Assembly: GCA_902468045.1 (NCBI GenBank) | Contig: CABQXG010000051.1 | Span: 1-7,870 of the forward strand | DNA: 7,870 bases | Source of the DNA: an uncultured Collinsella sp. | GTDB lineage: Bacteria; Actinomycetota; Coriobacteriia; Coriobacteriales; Coriobacteriaceae | Direction of reading: 5' to 3' | Shown here: positions 6,508-7,870 of the stretch, in pieces | Layout of the letters: every line of letters starts with the position of its first letter | Position numbering within the stretch: position 1 is the first letter of the stretch | Translations under genes and position numbers: made by a program | The notes under the pieces: model-generated | The model's input: only the letters and a program-made list of their open reading frames with translations | What the model was told of the DNA's origin: nothing | Databases searched by the model: none

Positions 6508-7870
6508 ATGATCGAAATCACCCAAGTCCACGCGTCACTCGATGAGGCCGGCGACGAAACCGCCTGCCTTGCTATTGGTAGACGCGCCGTCAAACGAGCC
6601 CTGCGATGCGAGGATTCCCAGATTAAAGCCATTGAGCTCCATCGCAAGTCAATCGACGCCCGTAAAAAGCGAGACGTCCATTTTATTTTGAGCTTTCGAG
6701 TTGAGCTGACAAGCTCTCGACTCGAGCAGGAGGTGGTCGACCGCGTCGCCGAGCGCGACCGCTCGCGCATCCGCATGGTAGACGGCGAGGCTCCTTCATT
6801 CCCCAACCCTGTCCCAAATGCACCCAAGGGGCGTCCCGTCGTTGTCGGCGCCGGTTGCGCCGGTCTCTTCGCCGCCCTGACCCTTGCCGAAGCGGGCCTT
6901 AAACCCCTGCTCATCGAGCGCGGCGACCCCGCGCTTCGCCGCTCGGAAGCGATTGATCTCTTTCTTAAGGAGCGTATCCTCGACCCCGAAAGCAATATCC
7001 AATTTGGCCTGGGCGGCGCAGGGACCTTCTCGGACGGCAAGCTCAACACGGGAACCAAGAATCCCGCCCATCGACTGATTCTTGAGACCTTCGTCGAAGC
7101 GGGCTCACCTCGTGACATCCTGTGGGACGCCAAGCCGCACATTGGCTCCGACATCCTCCCCACCGTCGTCACCAACATTTCTCAGCGCATCGAGCGGCTC
7201 GGTGGAACCGTCCGCTATCGAACAAAGCTCGTCGATATTCGAACCGATGGATCTGGCGCCATCACCGGCATCGATGTCCAACCGCCCCAAGAAACCACAA
7301 GCGAGACAATCGCCACAAAGCACCTCATTCTCGCCTGCGGCCATTCCGCCCGCGACGTATTCGAGCTTCTCAAAGAACATAACGTTGCCCTCGCGCAAAA
7401 GACCTTTGCCATGGGCGTGCGCATCGAGCATCCACAGCGCGACATCGACCGTGCCCAATATGGCCCCTCGGCGGGGCACCCGGCACTCGGAGCAGCCCCC
7501 TACAAGCTTGTCGCCCATCTCCCCAACGGCCGCAGCGTGTTCTCATTTTGCATGTGCCCCGGCGGACAGGTTGTCGCGGCTTCTTCCGAGCAGGGCCATC
7601 TGTGCGTCAACGGTGCCAGCCTCAATGCCCGCGACGGGCGTAACGCAAATGCCGCCCTACTCGTCAACGTCACACCCGACGACCTTCCCGGCGATGATCC
7701 GCTCGCAGGCATTGAGCTCCAGCGCGCCTGCGAGCGAGCCGCCTATCGCCTGGGTGGCTCTAACTGGAACGCGCCGGCACAGCTCGTCGGAGATTTCCTT
7801 GCTAGACGCGCCAGCACGGCACCCGGAAAGGTAAAACCAACCTATCCACTTGGCGTGACCTGGACGGCGA
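6508..7870 (+). CDS. FAD-dependent dehydrogenase-like protein (COG2509), 3' end beyond window
   Basis: The frame is open from ATG 6508 to the window edge: 454 codons with no stop, out of the roughly 530-550 usual for this family. An N-terminal domain of about 105 residues (MIEITQVHASLDEAGDE onward), basic and ending with a Pro/Asn linker, precedes a Rossmann FAD-binding domain with GAGCAG (114-119) and Glu at the end of the second strand (LLIER). The segment GLGGAGTFSDGKLNTG (167-182) is the hallmark I associate with this uncharacterised family. Later segments LILACGHSARD, FAMGVRIEHP and FSFCMCPGG also fit the family pattern. Substrate and electron partner are unknown. It follows the HI0933-like gene by 79 bases and could be co-transcribed by read-through or driven from the TATAAT at 6439. 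The family call is strong; function remains open. Confidence 0.9.
   Translation, partial: MIEITQVHASLDEAGDETACLAIGRRAVKRALRCEDSQIKAIELHRKSIDARKKRDVHFILSFRVELTSSRLEQEVVDRVAERDRSRIRMVDGEAPSFPNPVPNAPKGRPVVVGAGCAGLFAALTLAEAGLKPLLIERGDPALRRSEAIDLFLKERILDPESNIQFGLGGAGTFSDGKLNTGTKNPAHRLILETFVEAGSPRDILWDAKPHIGSDILPTVVTNISQRIERLGGTVRYRTKLVDIRTDGSGAITGIDVQPPQETTSETIATKHLILACGHSARDVFELLKEHNVALAQKTFAMGVRIEHPQRDIDRAQYGPSAGHPALGAAPYKLVAHLPNGRSVFSFCMCPGGQVVAASSEQGHLCVNGASLNARDGRNANAALLVNVTPDDLPGDDPLAGIELQRACERAAYRLGGSNWNAPAQLVGDFLARRASTAPGKVKPTYPLGVTWTA

Noticed and set aside
7082..7834. 250-codon frame inside the right-hand flavoprotein gene, plus similar minus-strand frames at 6444-7178 and 7105-7518
   Set aside because: These overlap the continuous COG2509 frame (6508 to edge), which carries conserved flavoprotein motifs. 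The alternatives are Ser/Arg/Pro-rich shadow translations.
1..7870. Mobile element, CRISPR array, tRNA/rRNA or defence system
   Set aside because: No transposase, integrase, regularly spaced repeats, RNA gene folds or toxin-antitoxin/nuclease genes were seen; composition is even across the window.

Overview
The window is GC-rich chromosomal DNA, densely coded with strongly GC-biased third codon positions. Its gene set is a LexA-type-box uvrA, a lipoteichoic-acid-synthase-like membrane enzyme, a short Mrp/NBP35 ATPase and two flavoproteins of the HI0933 and COG2509 families. Together these suggest an anaerobic Gram-positive actinobacterium of the Coriobacteriia, most like Collinsella. That placement is inferred from protein style and base composition. 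There is no rRNA or other marker to confirm it.

Layout. Positions 1-1833 (minus strand) hold the first 611 codons of uvrA, whose 3' part lies beyond the left edge. A 193-bp divergent intergenic region (1834-2026) follows. It carries a near-perfect Gram-positive LexA (SOS) box, a possible uvrA -10 element and a separate 7-bp inverted repeat next to the next gene's ribosome binding site. Positions 2027-4180 (plus) encode a 717-residue LTA-synthase-family enzyme with eight apparent membrane segments and an extracellular alkaline-phosphatase-fold domain with all expected active-site residues. A 145-bp gap (4181-4325) has a candidate promoter and a small hairpin. It leads to mrp (4326-5156), which abuts a GTG-started HI0933/BaiN-like flavoprotein gene (5157-6428) with no intervening base. 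A 79-bp gap with a perfect TATAAT and a terminator-like hairpin precedes a COG2509 FAD-dependent protein (6508 to the right edge), truncated by the window.

How the genes fit together. uvrA is a stand-alone DNA-repair gene with a probable SOS operator. The LTA-synthase-like gene appears monocistronic and acts at the cell envelope. mrp and the first flavoprotein gene are almost certainly one transcription unit with translational coupling. The second flavoprotein gene is in the same direction but may be separated by a terminator or attenuator and its own promoter. No mobile element, CRISPR array, tRNA, rRNA or defence system is visible. The window is mostly ordinary housekeeping DNA, and its main points of interest are regulatory. 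All plus-strand reading frames inside uvrA, including one of about 500 codons, are antisense shadows.
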